Shown here: piece by piece, positions 7,854 through 15,287 of the stretch
How the letters are laid out: every line of letters starts with the position of its first letter
Position numbering within the stretch: the first letter of the stretch is position 1
Source: Treponema sp. Marseille-Q4130
GTDB taxonomy: Bacteria > Spirochaetota > Spirochaetia > Treponematales > Treponemataceae
NCBI RefSeq assembly: GCF_014334325.1
Contig: NZ_JACSET010000009.1
Location: 34,444-98,443, forward strand
Length of the DNA: 64,000 bases
Direction of reading: 5' to 3'
Notes under the pieces: generated by a model
The model's input: the letters and a program-made list of their open reading frames with translations, nothing else
What the model was told of the DNA's origin: nothing
Databases searched by the model: none
Made by a program: the position numbers and the translations under genes

Positions 7854-8963
7854 CTACACTGCAAAACCCGTTTTCCAATGCCACACGGGTTTTGCGAGCG
7901 CGTTTGAAAAGGGCTGCGTACGATTGAAATCGGGGAGCCAGCTCGTATCGTCGGAAAGTTCCTGATAAAAAAGGTATTCGAAACCGTGAGCGTCGATGAG
8001 GTCGCGGATGTCCGCGTCTTCGGCCGGACTCACGAGACGGTTTTCGATCGCCGACAGGGCGTCCAGCCGCTTTGCACGCACGCTTTCGCTTTCTTCAAAG
8101 GGTACGGGCGTGTATTGCGACATGAGCGAAACGAGCGCTTTGCCGTCGGCATAACGCTTGAGCCATGCAAGCACATCCGCCGTTTCGGAAAAGCGTCCGG
8201 GCAAAAAGAGGTGGCGCACGATGACGCCGCGCTCGATCTTTTCTTTTTCGTTTCCGTCTTTTGTCTTTTGCACGAGAGAAAGCGGAAAACGCTCGATCAT
8301 CCATCGGACGGCGCGAGCGGCAGCTTCGGGGTAATTTTCGGCACCGAAGAGATGCTTTGCAAGTTCGGGTGAAAGCGTTTTCAGATCGGGCAGCCATACG
8401 GACACGAGGTCTTCGAGCATTTCGAGCGTTTCGACCGATTCGTATGCCGACGAATTCCAGCAAAACGGAATCGACAGGCCGTCTTCGCGCGCAGTTTTCA
8501 AATACGAAGCGATGAGCGGGATCGCGTGGCTTCCGGTAACGAGGTTTATGTTTTCAGCGCCCGCATCTTCGAGCGTCCGGCAGATTTTAATAAATTCGGT
8601 TCTGTCGACGGCGCGCCCCATGCCGTTTTGCGAAATCTGATAATTTTGGCAAAAAGCGCAGCGGAGCGTACAGCCCGTAAAAAAAATCGTACCGCTTCCG
8701 CCGAACACGGTAACAGGCGGCTCTTCGCCGAAGTGCAGACACGCGGACGCGATGCGGAGGGCATCTCCTTCGCCGCACAATCCGCGTGCGGCTTTTCTGT
8801 CGACTGCGCATTTTCTGGGACACTGCACGCACGGAGCATACGCGCTTACGCCCGATTGTAAGGGCGGCGGAACGCCGTTGCGGAGCGAAGCGGAGCAATG
8901 AAGCGAAGCGGAACCCTGCAAAGCGGGTTCTTCGATCCGCTCCGTCCGAAAAGGCAATGACAT
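7854..8963 (-). CDS. Radical SAM protein, PflX-type
   Basis: A 369-residue radical SAM enzyme. The 4Fe-4S/SAM cysteines are C98, C102 and C105 in GCTLRCAFCQ. An N-terminal four-cysteine motif (C45, C48, C52, C63 in CVQCPRKC and GLCGEG) is typical of the PflX-like group related to pyruvate-formate-lyase activases; their substrates are unknown. The start at 8963 is preferred because the longer frame overlaps the next gene completely and loses family resemblance. It begins four bases after the stop of the 8968-9369 gene, so both are probably one operon. Residues about 11-37 are a Ser/Leu/Ala-rich stretch encoded by CGCTTC-repeat DNA, apparently an in-frame insertion. Confidence 0.8.
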   Translation of the reverse strand: MSLPFRTERIEEPALQGSASLHCSASLRNGVPPPLQSGVSAYAPCVQCPRKCAVDRKAARGLCGEGDALRIASACLHFGEEPPVTVFGGSGTIFFTGCTLRCAFCQNYQISQNGMGRAVDRTEFIKICRTLEDAGAENINLVTGSHAIPLIASYLKTAREDGLSIPFCWNSSAYESVETLEMLEDLVSVWLPDLKTLSPELAKHLFGAENYPEAAARAVRWMIERFPLSLVQKTKDGNEKEKIERGVIVRHLFLPGRFSETADVLAWLKRYADGKALVSLMSQYTPVPFEESESVRAKRLDALSAIENRLVSPAEDADIRDLIDAHGFEYLFYQELSDDTSWLPDFNRTQPFSNALAKPVWHWKTGFAV

Positions 8964-8967
8964 AGGG

Positions 8968-9369
8968 CTACACCGCTTTTTGCTCGACGAGAGAAGCCAT
9001 GAGTGACGAAAGCGATTCGATCGGAAGCGTTTCGGCTTCATCCTGCACGAGAGAGGCAAGATTTTTCCAATCGCCGGGAGAGAGGCTTGTCGTGTCGCCT
9101 TCCCCGCACAAAAACGAAAGCATCGCGGCAAGTTTTTCGGCGTGTTCCCTTGTCGGCTCGTTTTCGATATCGGACGACGAGTCGATGTATTCGCTAAGCC
9201 AATAGTCACCGACCGAGCGGGGAAGATCGCCGAGACCGCGGATCGCGTTTTCGAGGGAGCGCGCAATTTTTTCGCACGTTTTTTTCGCATCATAGCGGGC
9301 ACCGTTTTCCGCCCGTTCGCGCTTGACCGCACGCATGATATCGCTCAGGAATTTTTCCGTATAGGTCAT
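8968..9369 (-). CDS. Conserved small protein of unknown function
   Basis: A 133-residue, mostly helical and acidic protein; I recognise no domain. It has no signal peptide or membrane segment, one cysteine-containing CGEGD turn and a conserved-looking YDAKKTCEKIARSLENAI helix. The ATG at 9369 is chosen over an in-frame ATG at 9423 because a promoter at 9378-9406 ends eight bases upstream of 9369 and would not serve the longer form. It is four bases upstream of the radical SAM gene on the same strand, which suggests a shared transcript and possibly a shared function. Confidence 0.6.
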   Translation of the reverse strand: MTYTEKFLSDIMRAVKRERAENGARYDAKKTCEKIARSLENAIRGLGDLPRSVGDYWLSEYIDSSSDIENEPTREHAEKLAAMLSFLCGEGDTTSLSPGDWKNLASLVQDEAETLPIESLSSLMASLVEQKAV

Positions 9370-9377
9370 AGACTCAC

Positions 9378-9406
9378 GGTATACCGCGAATGCCGATTTT
9401 TGTAAA
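9378..9406 (-). promoter_or_regulatory. Promoter giving a predicted leaderless mRNA
   Basis: On the minus strand: TTTACA (9401-9406), a 17-base spacer and TATACC (9378-9383), with only eight bases to the ATG at 9369. Confidence 0.5.
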
Positions 9407-9503
9407 TTACCCGACGGATGCACGGGGAGTTTTTAATGTAACGGCTTACGACTCTACGCTTTCGGCGAGAACTTCGTTGCCGCCCGGAGTGCGGATTTTC
9501 TCC

Positions 9504-9532
9504 TTGACAAGAAGTCAATCTCGTCATACACT
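9504..9532 (+). promoter_or_regulatory. Strong promoter giving a predicted leaderless mRNA
   Basis: Consensus TTGACA (9504-9509), a 17-base spacer and TACACT (9527-9532). The ATG begins six bases later at 9539, exactly where transcription is expected to start. Confidence 0.7.
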
Positions 9533-9538
9533 GTCGGT

Positions 9539-9985
9539 ATGGACTTAAGAACAGTTTTAACGACCGATACCGTAGATCTCCATCTCAAGGGAACGACAAA
9601 GGAAGCGATTATCGACGAGATGCTCGAATTGCTCGTAAAGGCCGGTAAAGTTACGGATAAAGCGGCCGCCCGCGAATGCGTACTCGACCGAGAACGCAAA
9701 ATGTCTACCGGCATGAAGCACGGCATCGCGATCCCTCACGGAAAAACGGACACGGTGAGCGACCTCGTCGCGTGCATCGGCATTTCCGACAATCCCGTCG
9801 ATTTCGATTCTCTCGATCAGGAGCCGTGCCGCATCTTTATCATGACGCTTTCTCCGGTAAACAAAACCGGTCCGCATCTTCAGTTCCTCGCGGAAGTAAG
9901 TCTTCTGTTTAAGAGCCCGGAAAAACGGCAGCTCATCCTCGAAACGCAGGACAAAGCGGAAGTCATCAGAATACTCACCGAATAG
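9539..9985 (+). CDS. ptsN: PTS EIIA component, fructose/nitrogen type
   Basis: A 148-residue EIIA domain of the fructose/mannitol (PTS_EIIA_2) fold. The phosphorylated histidine is in GIAIPHGKTD at about residue 63-72, preceded by the typical LDRERKMSTGMKHG segment. No EIIB or EIIC gene is adjacent, so it is more likely a regulatory EIIA-Ntr-like protein than a sugar transporter part. The gene starts six bases after a consensus promoter and lacks a ribosome-binding site. A terminator at 10016-10052 follows. The symbol is given by similarity to EIIA-Ntr; a fructose-specific EIIA is the alternative. Confidence 0.82.
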   Translation: MDLRTVLTTDTVDLHLKGTTKEAIIDEMLELLVKAGKVTDKAAARECVLDRERKMSTGMKHGIAIPHGKTDTVSDLVACIGISDNPVDFDSLDQEPCRIFIMTLSPVNKTGPHLQFLAEVSLLFKSPEKRQLILETQDKAEVIRILTE

Positions 9986-10015
9986 CGTTTTTATTTTTTG
10001 TAAAACGGTCAAAGG

Positions 10016-10052
10016 CGGTCTTTATGTATTGCATGAAGACCGTTTTTATTTT
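10016..10052 (+). terminator. Rho-independent terminator overlapping the next promoter
   Basis: CGGTCTT (10016-10022) pairs with AAGACCG (10036-10042), followed by TTTTTATTTT. The -35 box of the next gene's promoter (10029-10034) lies inside the hairpin loop. Confidence 0.65.
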
Positions 10053-10057
10053 AAACT
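10029..10057 (+). promoter_or_regulatory. Promoter giving a predicted leaderless mRNA
   Basis: TTGCAT (10029-10034), a 17-base spacer and TAAACT (10052-10057), then six bases to the ATG at 10064. The promoter is interleaved with the upstream terminator. Confidence 0.55.
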
Positions 10058-10063
10058 CACGGC

Positions 10064-10603
10064 ATGAAACTCGACGCGCGCTTCGAATCGAAAAACGGAA
10101 AACTCTATGCGCTCAAAACGGGCGAGGAAGCCGATACGGGCGCTTTGATTCCGTTCGACTCGAGCGTTCTTTCAGGCGCTTCGTCCGAAAGTGCGGAAGC
10201 GGAAGCACAAACATTTTCGCATGATGCGGGTAAAATCCTCGCCGTATACGTTCCGCTCCGCGCCGCAGAAATTTCTGAAAATACGTACGATGAAATGTAT
10301 CTTGCAGCTCTCCGCATGTTTTTAAAAGGTATCGAAGCGTGCGGCGCGTATGCTGTCGTCGTACCGATTTCGGACTGCAGCGCGGAGCGGTTAACGCAAG
10401 CGATGTGCCATACGGCGCGGAGGATCAAAGACTGCGCAGCCGTCATCGGTTTTGCGCTCCCCGATGCACTGACGGAAAGCGAAGCGACAGCCTTTATCGA
10501 CGCGATGAGCGCAAAGCACGCGCACTACGTCTATTTTTCGAACCGGCATAGGCTCTCGTCTTTCGTCGCGTACGCCGTCGAGAGCGGACGCGGGCAATCG
10601 TAA
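10064..10603 (+). CDS. Hypothetical protein
   Basis: A 179-residue protein that I do not recognise. It has no signal peptide or membrane helix. Alternating strands and helices (ILAVYVPLRAAEIS, ACGAYAVVVPISD, CAAVIGFALPDAL, AHYVYFSNRH) suggest a compact alpha/beta fold. The start at 10064 is set by the promoter that ends six bases upstream; no ribosome-binding site exists. The gene stands alone between the ptsN terminator and a repeat-rich gap. Confidence 0.6.
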   Translation: MKLDARFESKNGKLYALKTGEEADTGALIPFDSSVLSGASSESAEAEAQTFSHDAGKILAVYVPLRAAEISENTYDEMYLAALRMFLKGIEACGAYAVVVPISDCSAERLTQAMCHTARRIKDCAAVIGFALPDALTESEATAFIDAMSAKHAHYVYFSNRHRLSSFVAYAVESGRGQS

Positions 10604-10744
10604 GCTTTCGCCGCAGGCGGAAAAGCGGCCGCATGCAGACGTAAGCTTTCGCCGTAAACACATCGAATATTTCGCTCACTGTACTTTTATTCTGCCTTAA
10701 AATTATGCAGCGAGTAAATCTTCAGATTTAGGAACTGGGCAATT

Positions 10745-10852
10745 CGTGCGCGCAAGCGCACACGTGTATCAGCGAGTTTTCTTTTGAAAACGGTTTGCCC
10801 TGCAAACTTGAAGTTAAACGAAACGCGCTATTTCAGCGTCTCGTTTAAACCT
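10745..10852 (+). repeat. Multi-hairpin intergenic repeat, copy 2
   Basis: Lacks the first hairpin of the other copies. GTGCGCGCAAGCGCAC (10746-10761), a diverged GAGTTTTC/GAAAAC hairpin with an inserted stretch, then TTAAACGAAACGC/GCGTCTCGTTTAA with the conserved GCTATTTCA loop. It directly abuts copy 3. Confidence 0.7.
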
Positions 10853-10860
10853 TCCTTAAA

Positions 10861-10996
10861 ATGCGGCATTGCAGAAAATGTCAATTTTCGAAAATGCCGC
10901 AGCCGTGTGCGGGAGCGCACAAGTACATCAGCGAGTTTTCTGCAAGAAAACTCGATATTAAACGAAACGCGCTATTTCAGCGTTTCGTTTAAACCT
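10861..10996 (+). repeat. Multi-hairpin intergenic repeat, copy 3
   Basis: Complete copy: the nested TGCGGCATT/AATGCCGCA hairpin, GTGTGCGGGAGCGCAC, GAGTTTTC/GAAAACTC, and a perfect 13-bp stem TTAAACGAAACGC/GCGTTTCGTTTAA. With copy 2 it fills most of the 470-base gap 10604-11076, in which I see no gene. This gap marks the junction to the A+T-rich island. Confidence 0.75.
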
Positions 10997-11076
10997 TCGT
11001 ATTATTCCGAAAGCTTTCCGTTTTTTATATTTTCTAATTTATATGCACTATTATCCAAGTGAATGATTAAATAATT

Positions 11077-11442
11077 TTATTTTAATAATTTATATTTTTC
11101 AAAAATATCAGTGTCGATTTTTTCTTGATTCATGTGAATTAATTTTAATACCAAAGGTTTCATTATTTCCTCATTTATTTTTTTAATTTCTTTTTCGAAA
11201 ACATTTGTTTCCGCTTTTGAAAGTGTGTTTTCAGAATTACCGATATTTAAACAACCGAATTCATCAAATGAAATTCTTTCCAAATAAATCAAATTATTTT
11301 TTTTATTAAAATCAATAAAAACGCTTCCTTCATAACAACCCAAACAATATTTTGCAGTTCTTGATTTCGGCATTTTATAAGTATAAAAATTCAATCGATT
11401 ACCGATCTCTTCCGCTTTTGTATTTCGCTTATTCTTTTTCAT
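11077..11442 (-). CDS. Hypothetical protein (A+T-rich island)
   Basis: A 121-residue lysine- and asparagine-rich protein, unrecognised. A CLGCYEGSVFIDF strand and a C-terminal helical region are the only visible features; there is no signal peptide. Codon use is A+T-rich, unlike the flanking chromosome. It follows the 134-residue gene upstream after 21 bases, so the two may be co-transcribed. No clear ribosome-binding site precedes the ATG. Confidence 0.55.
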   Translation of the reverse strand: MKKNKRNTKAEEIGNRLNFYTYKMPKSRTAKYCLGCYEGSVFIDFNKKNNLIYLERISFDEFGCLNIGNSENTLSKAETNVFEKEIKKINEEIMKPLVLKLIHMNQEKIDTDIFEKYKLLK

Positions 11443-11463
11443 TGTAATCAGACGCTTCCGACT

Positions 11464-11868
11464 TTATTTTTGAAAATATTTTAATATAAACATTAAAATA
11501 AGACTGAAAAATAGAACGATCCTTATAATTAAACTGAATTTGGACATTTTTAATTTTACATTTTCAATTTCATAGTTTATTTTTAAATATTTGAATGGAT
11601 TTGCCCAAGGATTAAAACCGAACTGAAACGTTTCTTTTTCAGTTTGCAGTTCAAGAACATTTACAGGAACAAACATTTGTTTTGTCTTGTAAAGTTTAGC
11701 AATTTTTATTTCAGAAAACAATATTTTCCAATTCCCACATTCTATACAGTCTTCAAAAACAGAAAATACTCCTCTTCTTGCAACAATCCAATTTGCAGAA
11801 TATTTGGGATTACCATTTTCATTTTTTGTGGCTTTTGTAATACAACTATATATTTTTTTATTTCCCAT
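11464..11868 (-). CDS. Hypothetical protein with C-terminal membrane anchor
   Basis: A 134-residue protein, unrecognised. The soluble part holds IYSCITKATKNENGN and FEDCIECGNWKILFSE; the C-terminus ends in one hydrophobic segment, LIIRIVLFFSLILMFILKYF, so it is probably tail-anchored in the inner membrane. A GAGG site precedes the ATG. It belongs to the row of small A+T-rich minus-strand genes in the island. Confidence 0.55.
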   Translation of the reverse strand: MGNKKIYSCITKATKNENGNPKYSANWIVARRGVFSVFEDCIECGNWKILFSEIKIAKLYKTKQMFVPVNVLELQTEKETFQFGFNPWANPFKYLKINYEIENVKLKMSKFSLIIRIVLFFSLILMFILKYFQK

Positions 11869-11933
11869 AAAAAACCTCTAAAATTTTATTAGAAATCAAT
11901 TTTCGTCTTTCGCAGAATATATACTCTATAAAT

Positions 11934-11971
11934 GGGGCTGTCTCAAAAGTCGGTTACTTTCTCGACAGCCC
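11934..11971. repeat. Conserved-loop hairpin repeat, copy 2 (terminator-like)
   Basis: GGGGCTGTC (11934-11942) pairs with GACAGCCC (11964-11971); the interior AAAAGTCGGTTACTTT is the reverse complement of the interior at 7570-7608 with one change. It lies between two minus-strand island genes and ends the transcript from the right. Confidence 0.6.
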
Positions 11972-11998
11972 GTCGAGTTTAAAATTAAGTCTTTGCTA

Positions 11999-12436
11999 TT
12001 ACTCTGCATTCTCTTTCCAGATTTCTAAATTATATTTTAAAGAATTTATTTGTTGAAATATCTGCATGGTTTCGATCTCATTTTTCCATTCTTCAAGTGT
12101 TTTTTTATTTTCGAACGAATTATACCATTCTTCATATGATTCTATTGTTGAAAATTTTTCTTCAAATGGGATTGTCAATGTAATATGTATTTGTATTATA
12201 TCTTCATCTTTTAGCAGTTGTCGAACAAAATCAATTTTCAAATTCTTGCCATTACCCCAATCGTAAACACCATATTGGAAAAGTAACATATCTGCATCTT
12301 CCCAGCGGTTATATTTTTTACTTTCCTTTAAATAATTTTCAATAAAAACTTTTACTATATTTTTCACAGAATTATCAGTTTTTAACTTGTTTTTATATTC
12401 TTTTAATATCGTATCTTCAAATTTACTAAAAATCAT
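11999..12436 (-). CDS. Hypothetical protein (A+T-rich island)
   Basis: A 145-residue acidic, helical protein with aromatic-rich WEDADMLLFQYGVYDWG and EEWYNSFENKKTLEEW segments; I recognise no family. The start at 12436 is chosen because TTTGGAGA lies six bases before it; an in-frame ATG at 12454 lacks a site. It follows the PH-domain gene by 26 bases on the same strand. Confidence 0.55.
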   Translation of the reverse strand: MIFSKFEDTILKEYKNKLKTDNSVKNIVKVFIENYLKESKKYNRWEDADMLLFQYGVYDWGNGKNLKIDFVRQLLKDEDIIQIHITLTIPFEEKFSTIESYEEWYNSFENKKTLEEWKNEIETMQIFQQINSLKYNLEIWKENAE

Positions 12437-12462
12437 ATATTCTCCAAATTGCACCGCACGGT

Positions 12463-12969
12463 TTATTCCTCTAATAATTTCATTACGTTCTTGGCATCTT
12501 TTATTTTGTAAAACCCCGGAACGCTTAATTCAGAGGATAATCCGTATGACGTAAATCCGGATCGGTGAAAAAAACTCGGCTGTTCGGCGAACAGAATAGT
12601 TCCTGTTCCGTTTGCATATTCTATCAGTCTTAATGTAGTCCATTTCCCCTTCGGTATGCTTTCGATTCTTTTGTATTTTACAATTATTACTCTTTTATCC
12701 GTAACAAAATATTCTGTATTTTTTCTATTTAAGTAATCATGTATAAAGCGTCCTATCGTAATGTAAATTCCCGCTAAAATAAAAGGTATGCCCCACAACG
12801 TAAAAAAAATAGGAGCATCCTTTATTCGTAATACGTTTATTTCCCAAAAAACAACAAATCCTGCCCATAATACAGAAAAAGGGATCATAAAAATATCTGA
12901 TTTTGTAAATACAATGCCTTGCTTGGGTTTTCCTTTCCAAAGCAAACTTTCATCAATATCAAATTTCAT
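12463..12969 (-). CDS. Membrane protein with bacterial PH-like domain
   Basis: A 168-residue protein. Two hydrophobic segments near residues 28-45 and 55-75 are followed by a C-terminal domain whose start, TEYFVTDKRVIIV, is the typical opening of the bacterial pleckstrin-homology (bPH2/YdbS-like) fold. Such proteins sit in the inner membrane; their function is unknown. A GGGAG site precedes the ATG. The start lies 35 bases from the 51-bp repeat at 13002-13052, in a cassette-like position. Confidence 0.6.
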   Translation of the reverse strand: MKFDIDESLLWKGKPKQGIVFTKSDIFMIPFSVLWAGFVVFWEINVLRIKDAPIFFTLWGIPFILAGIYITIGRFIHDYLNRKNTEYFVTDKRVIIVKYKRIESIPKGKWTTLRLIEYANGTGTILFAEQPSFFHRSGFTSYGLSSELSVPGFYKIKDAKNVMKLLEE

Positions 12970-13001
12970 AATTACTCCCAGCTCTTCGCCTCGGCGGAGC
13001 G

Positions 13002-13052
13002 TCCGTATAACATACGCTTTACCTGTTATTGATAATTAAATACGGCTTTTCC
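13002..13052 (-). repeat. 51-bp duplicated cassette-end sequence, copy A
   Basis: Differs at only three of 51 positions from 15237-15287. Read on the minus strand it holds the last codons and stop of a gene (GKAVFNYQ), then AACAGGTAAAGC and GTTATAC, an attC-like core. In copy C the same codons end a lipoprotein gene; here they are an orphan scrap. Confidence 0.6.
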
Positions 13053-13064
13053 AATACTCACTAT

Positions 13065-13469
13065 TTATTTCTCGGTCTTTTTTGTCAATGCTATGCGTAA
13101 CATCAGCAGACTTAAACATAAAGTTACCGGCGTAAATATTATTTTTTCAAAAAGTGTTTTTGCAAGTATATTTCCAACAGTATTAAAAGAAAATATTATA
13201 AACAAAATCCACGCAATAACTTTACCGGTTGTTTTTTCTGAGAAATATTTTTTATATAAGAGCACATATAGAAGACAAATTGTTTGTACTAAAATTGAAA
13301 TTAATTCAAATATAAAAAGTTCACCTTTTGTTTTCAGTTGTCCGCCCCATAAGTAGTCTACAGGTATAATATCCAAAAATATTATTGAAATTATTATAGC
13401 AATATGGAAAACCATAAAAACAGAAAAAACAATTTTCAATATCCTTAATGTCTTTTGAATAGAAATCAT
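13065..13469 (-). CDS. Small integral membrane protein
   Basis: A 134-residue protein with four hydrophobic segments (around residues 10-32, 48-68, 80-98 and 105-128) and little soluble sequence; no family recognised. A strong GGAGGAGG site precedes the ATG. Just after its stop codon lies a fragment of another gene's end, suggesting it was inserted by recombination. Confidence 0.6.
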   Translation of the reverse strand: MISIQKTLRILKIVFSVFMVFHIAIIISIIFLDIIPVDYLWGGQLKTKGELFIFELISILVQTICLLYVLLYKKYFSEKTTGKVIAWILFIIFSFNTVGNILAKTLFEKIIFTPVTLCLSLLMLRIALTKKTEK

Positions 13470-13570
13470 AGAACCTCCTCCATATTATATTAATTGAATA
13501 ATATGGATTTTTATAGATAGTATACGATAAGACAATGCAAATTTTACTTTCTCCCCTGCGCGGAGCGTCC

Positions 13571-13635
13571 GCCTGACATTTACTTAACCTGCATTTGCGG
13601 CTTGTCCGCGTGTCGACTTTGAACCTGTGTTATAC
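13571..13635 (-). other. attC-like recombination site (candidate)
   Basis: A 65-base imperfect palindrome. On the minus strand it starts with GTATAAC (fits RYYYAAC loosely), contains a GCGG-ACAA-GCCGC hairpin, and ends GGTTAAGT-AAAT-GTCAGGC (an L'/R'-like pair). Related ends GTTAAGC-GAAT-GTTATAC occur at 15240-15256 and 13005-13021. This resembles integron attC sites in layout, but no integrase gene is in the window. Confidence 0.4.
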
Positions 13636-13815
13636 GAATACAGCTTTTTTGTGTTAATACACCATGTTCTTTTTCTGGATTCTTTGCAAGAAGATATACA
13701 CAACATTGGTTCATACTTACTTTCCGTTTATAGTATATATCTTCTGTACTTTAATCTTTTTATCAGGCCAATATGTATACTTTACTTTTTGAACAGATTG
13801 CTCTATAAGTTCTTC
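13580..13815 (-). pseudogene. Gene remnants upstream of the attC-like site
   Basis: No intact gene lies between 13470 and 13820. A 44-codon frame from an ATG at 13714 runs into the attC-like site and stops at 13580. Before it, an open frame without a start, overlapping the end of the 331-residue gene in another frame, encodes QTENEELIEQSVQKVKYTYW and stops just ahead of 13714. Both look like decayed or truncated coding pieces. Confidence 0.4.
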
Positions 13816-13819
13816 ATTT

Positions 13820-14815
13820 TCAGTCTGATTTTGCCTCAAGCGTATCGCGTTGATACTCTATAGTTTTTACTTCCAGCGTCTCCAAAATTGAAGGAATAAT
13901 TTTTTCCAATTCAGAATCTTTAATTTTCCTGTCAATTGCGATATATAGAATTTTTCCGTTACAAGGAAACAGATATACTTCTCTGAATGAATTTGATCCG
14001 GTCTTTACAGTCTCCTTTACACCCTCAAGGCCGTTTGCAGTTTTCACTTTTACAACATCCGATTTTTTTACCGAATGTGTTTCCTTTAGAAAATCCCCGA
14101 AAGCAATCAAAAAATCCGTCCATGTATCGTAATATGTCGAAAATTCAATAAGTTGAAATGAGCCTATTGAAAAAAATTCCTTAAAAGGTTTTTTAAGTGA
14201 AAAACCTGCCCAATAAGAATAATCGACCGTTGAATATACTTTTGCAAAGTTTTTCTGAGCAGGAAAAAGTTTGTTTTGGAGTGCGGTAAATTCTTTATAT
14301 CCGGCCGGTAAAATAAATGAAAAATCATCCTCTTCTATTTTTATTTTACCGCGAATTTCAAAATTGTAATTGCCGGTATAACCGATGTTTTCATCATCAA
14401 ACATCGCACCGATACACAAGTAATTATCCTCGTAGATATATTCGGAACCGTCTTCAAAAATTATTTTTAGATGAATTAACCATTCATATTCAGAACCGTA
14501 ATATTCCTCATATAATTCTCTTGTAATTCCCCCAATTCTACCCGACGGAATTTTCTTAAGAACATATTTACATTTATTGTTTTTTATTTGAACCGGCATT
14601 TCGTAACATACGGTTTCATTATTGTTCTTATCGAGAAATAAAAGTTTTGCCGTTCCTTCAACAGCTTTTTCTTTCGGTATTGTAAACGTTATTTTTTCAA
14701 TAGCATCTTTATAGTACATCTGCGAGTATTTATACGATGAACTGAAATTTTGCTGAGCATTACAATCGAATAGAAAGATATTAAACAAAACTAAAAATAC
14801 ATAAGTTTTTTTCAT
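13820..14815 (-). CDS. Hypothetical exported protein
   Basis: A 331-residue protein with an N-terminal signal sequence (MKKTYVFLVLFNIFLFDCNA) and then a beta-rich secreted domain; no family recognised. A cysteine at the end of the hydrophobic stretch makes a lipoprotein possible, but the lipobox is poor. About residues 165-310 (FSFILPAGYKEF ... FPCNGKILYIAIDRK) resemble the organisation of secreted DUF-type proteins without a named function. Strongly A+T-rich. The last codons overlap another open frame, hinting at a frameshifted 3' end. Confidence 0.55.
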   Translation of the reverse strand: MKKTYVFLVLFNIFLFDCNAQQNFSSSYKYSQMYYKDAIEKITFTIPKEKAVEGTAKLLFLDKNNNETVCYEMPVQIKNNKCKYVLKKIPSGRIGGITRELYEEYYGSEYEWLIHLKIIFEDGSEYIYEDNYLCIGAMFDDENIGYTGNYNFEIRGKIKIEEDDFSFILPAGYKEFTALQNKLFPAQKNFAKVYSTVDYSYWAGFSLKKPFKEFFSIGSFQLIEFSTYYDTWTDFLIAFGDFLKETHSVKKSDVVKVKTANGLEGVKETVKTGSNSFREVYLFPCNGKILYIAIDRKIKDSELEKIIPSILETLEVKTIEYQRDTLEAKSD

Positions 14816-14841
14816 TTCCCAACCTTCACACTATCGGCGTG

Positions 14842-14917
14842 TGCGCCTAATATTGTTTTAAAATGCAAACGGGCGATGCTCGTTCTTAGTCGCCTTTTTC
14901 GGGAACATAATTTGATT
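14842..14917 (-). pseudogene. mazF toxin remnant
   Basis: Directly after the mazE stop, one frame reads YVPEKGD then a stop, and the neighbouring frame reads NEHRPFAF then a stop. MazF toxins begin Y-V-P-x-x-G-D and soon after contain H-x-RP, so this looks like two N-terminal scraps of mazF with the intervening and downstream sequence deleted. Confidence 0.45.
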
Positions 14918-15151
14918 TTACCATTCTTCTTTACCCGCCGCATAACCTGTTGAAACTTCCGAATGAATGTTATCAGGTGTAACAAGAGCCAGCATATCAT
15001 CAAGCGATTTTTTCTGAGGAAGAATTACCATTTTGCCCTTTTCAGCAATTACTTCGATTTTACTGCCGCTTCTTACATTATTATCTTTTGCCCAAAAAGA
15101 AGGAATCCTAAAACCGAGGCTGTTACCCCATTTCTGAACTACTACCTGCAT
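14918..15151 (-). CDS. mazE: MazE-like antitoxin, apparently without its toxin
   Basis: A 77-residue AbrB/SpoVT-fold protein: MQVVVQKWGNSLGFRIPS, then VRSGSKIEVIAEKGKMVI, the swapped-hairpin DNA-binding barrel of MazE, and an acidic tail that in the family binds MazF. The ATG at 15151 has a GGAGGTG site; longer frames upstream are chance extensions. The toxin expected immediately downstream is reduced to fragments at 14842-14917, so this is an orphan antitoxin, probably still able to repress its promoter or to neutralise a MazF elsewhere. Confidence 0.8.
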   Translation of the reverse strand: MQVVVQKWGNSLGFRIPSFWAKDNNVRSGSKIEVIAEKGKMVILPQKKSLDDMLALVTPDNIHSEVSTGYAAGKEEW

Positions 15152-15236
15152 AACACACCTCCATATAGTGAGAATGTCGGTTTTGAAAGGCGGTACTTTT
15201 TTCATTTTATATCCAATGTGCGCCCCAATGCGGGCA

Positions 15237-15287
15237 TCCGTATAACATTCGCTTAACCTGTTATTGATAATTAAATATGGCTTTTCC
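15237..15287 (-). repeat. 51-bp duplicated cassette-end sequence, copy C
   Basis: Covers the final codons of the broken lipoprotein gene (GKAIFNYQ and stop) plus GTTAAGC-GAAT-GTTATAC. It is 48/51 identical to 13002-13052. A GCCC-GCATTG-GGGC hairpin follows on the minus strand before mazE. Confidence 0.6.

Noticed and set aside
7854-9332. 492-residue form of the radical SAM protein
   Set aside because: The extra 123 residues are basic and overlap the whole of the 8968-9369 gene; a start at 8963 gives a normal family protein.
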